DNA of 64,000 nt, from positions 930,001-994,000 of the forward strand of contig OZ245010.1 of assembly GCA_965223735.1 (NCBI GenBank), written 5' to 3'. The DNA is from CAYFZO01 sp965223735. GTDB taxonomy: Bacteria; Pseudomonadota; Gammaproteobacteria; Poriferisulfidales; Oxydemutatoraceae. Positions 63,911-64,000 of the stretch are shown here, piece by piece; the stretch's first letter is position 1, and the number at the start of each line of letters is the position of its first letter. The notes beneath the pieces are model-generated. The model ran no database searches and was not told the DNA's origin. It saw only the letters and a list, made by a program, of their open reading frames with translations. The translations under genes were made by a program, and so were the position numbers.

Positions 63911-64000
63911 TTACTCCTCGGACGGCCCAGCCTGCATGATATACTTGTACTTCTTCCCGGACTTTCCTTCAACACTGCAAGACGGCGGCCGACAAATGGC
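63911..64000 (-). CDS. Possible 3' end of an unidentified gene
   Basis: Minus-strand frame open from the window edge to TAA at 63911, ending KYKYIMQAGPSEE, 4 bp before moaD. The position fits a gene of the same operon but 29 codons are too few to identify it. Confidence 0.35.
   Translation of the reverse strand, partial: AICRPPSCSVEGKSGKKYKYIMQAGPSEE

Overview
The window looks like chromosomal DNA of a GC-rich gammaproteobacterium, probably an uncultivated or host-associated lineage. The evidence is gene content and synteny: trxA-rho, rpmB-rpmG, nadA-ubiK, selD-selU, argS-SPOR protein, rph-rdgB-hemW opposite yicC, purH-purD, oxyR, comM, priA, BepA-like protease and cytochrome c5-like protein. 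No rRNA was seen. One tRNA (Arg, CCG) is present at 32774-32847. The core genome is dense, but it is interrupted by A+T-richer accessory blocks holding decayed mobile elements and defence genes.

Layout. 1-2945: an alpha/beta-hydrolase-like protein with a repetitive coiled-coil tail (runs off the left edge) behind a SUMF1-domain protein with a G16 tract upstream. 2947-5510: relics of an ISNCY-type transposase and an IS605-type TnpB. 5520-7954: hyuA-like gene and a uracil/hypoxanthine-DNA glycosylase. 7945-11528: a frameshifted DNA methylase, then a MjaI-like restriction-modification locus (intact methylase, wrecked nuclease) lying between two IS481-type relics. 11598-22301: housekeeping genes (desaturase, L33/L28, folate genes, uppP, cca, a peptidoglycan-remodelling cluster, trxA-rho). 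22419-27850: a type III Res-like helicase-nuclease and a large Abi-type reverse transcriptase with a C-terminal HEPN-like motif, in the same reading frame and separated only by a UGA; an IS481 relic abuts the RT start. 27960-32773: tandem repeats derived from the 3' end of purD, then purD, purH, oxyR and a SLOG-type protein. 32774-37545: a defence block beside tRNA-Arg (HsdR-like scrap, DUF4411 toxin relic plus XRE/ImmA partner, DarG-like macrodomain plus DarT relic, and an apparently intact type II R-M pair). 37626-41271: cytochrome c, comM, ubiK, nadA. 41341-43740: a NotI-like nuclease relic and intact Dam-type methylase, inserted inside a duplicated 3' end of selD. 43741-64000: core genes through degP and moaD, including a heat-shock gene with a clear sigma-32 promoter.

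Three themes stand out. First, toxins and restriction nucleases are broken while the matching protective partner stays open: MjaI-like, NotI-like, DarT and DUF4411 loci all show this. Second, several core genes (purD, ubiK, folB, selD) carry tandem copies of their own 3' ends with a spacing of about 62 bp or a multiple of it; the selD copy has been split by the R-M insertion. Third, at least five fragments of one IS481-type element and two fragments of one IS605-type element show an old wave of transposition followed by decay. The best candidate for an unusual system is the RT-HEPN gene and its in-frame neighbour, the helicase-nuclease. All assignments rest on reading the sequence and recalled family motifs; no database search was run.
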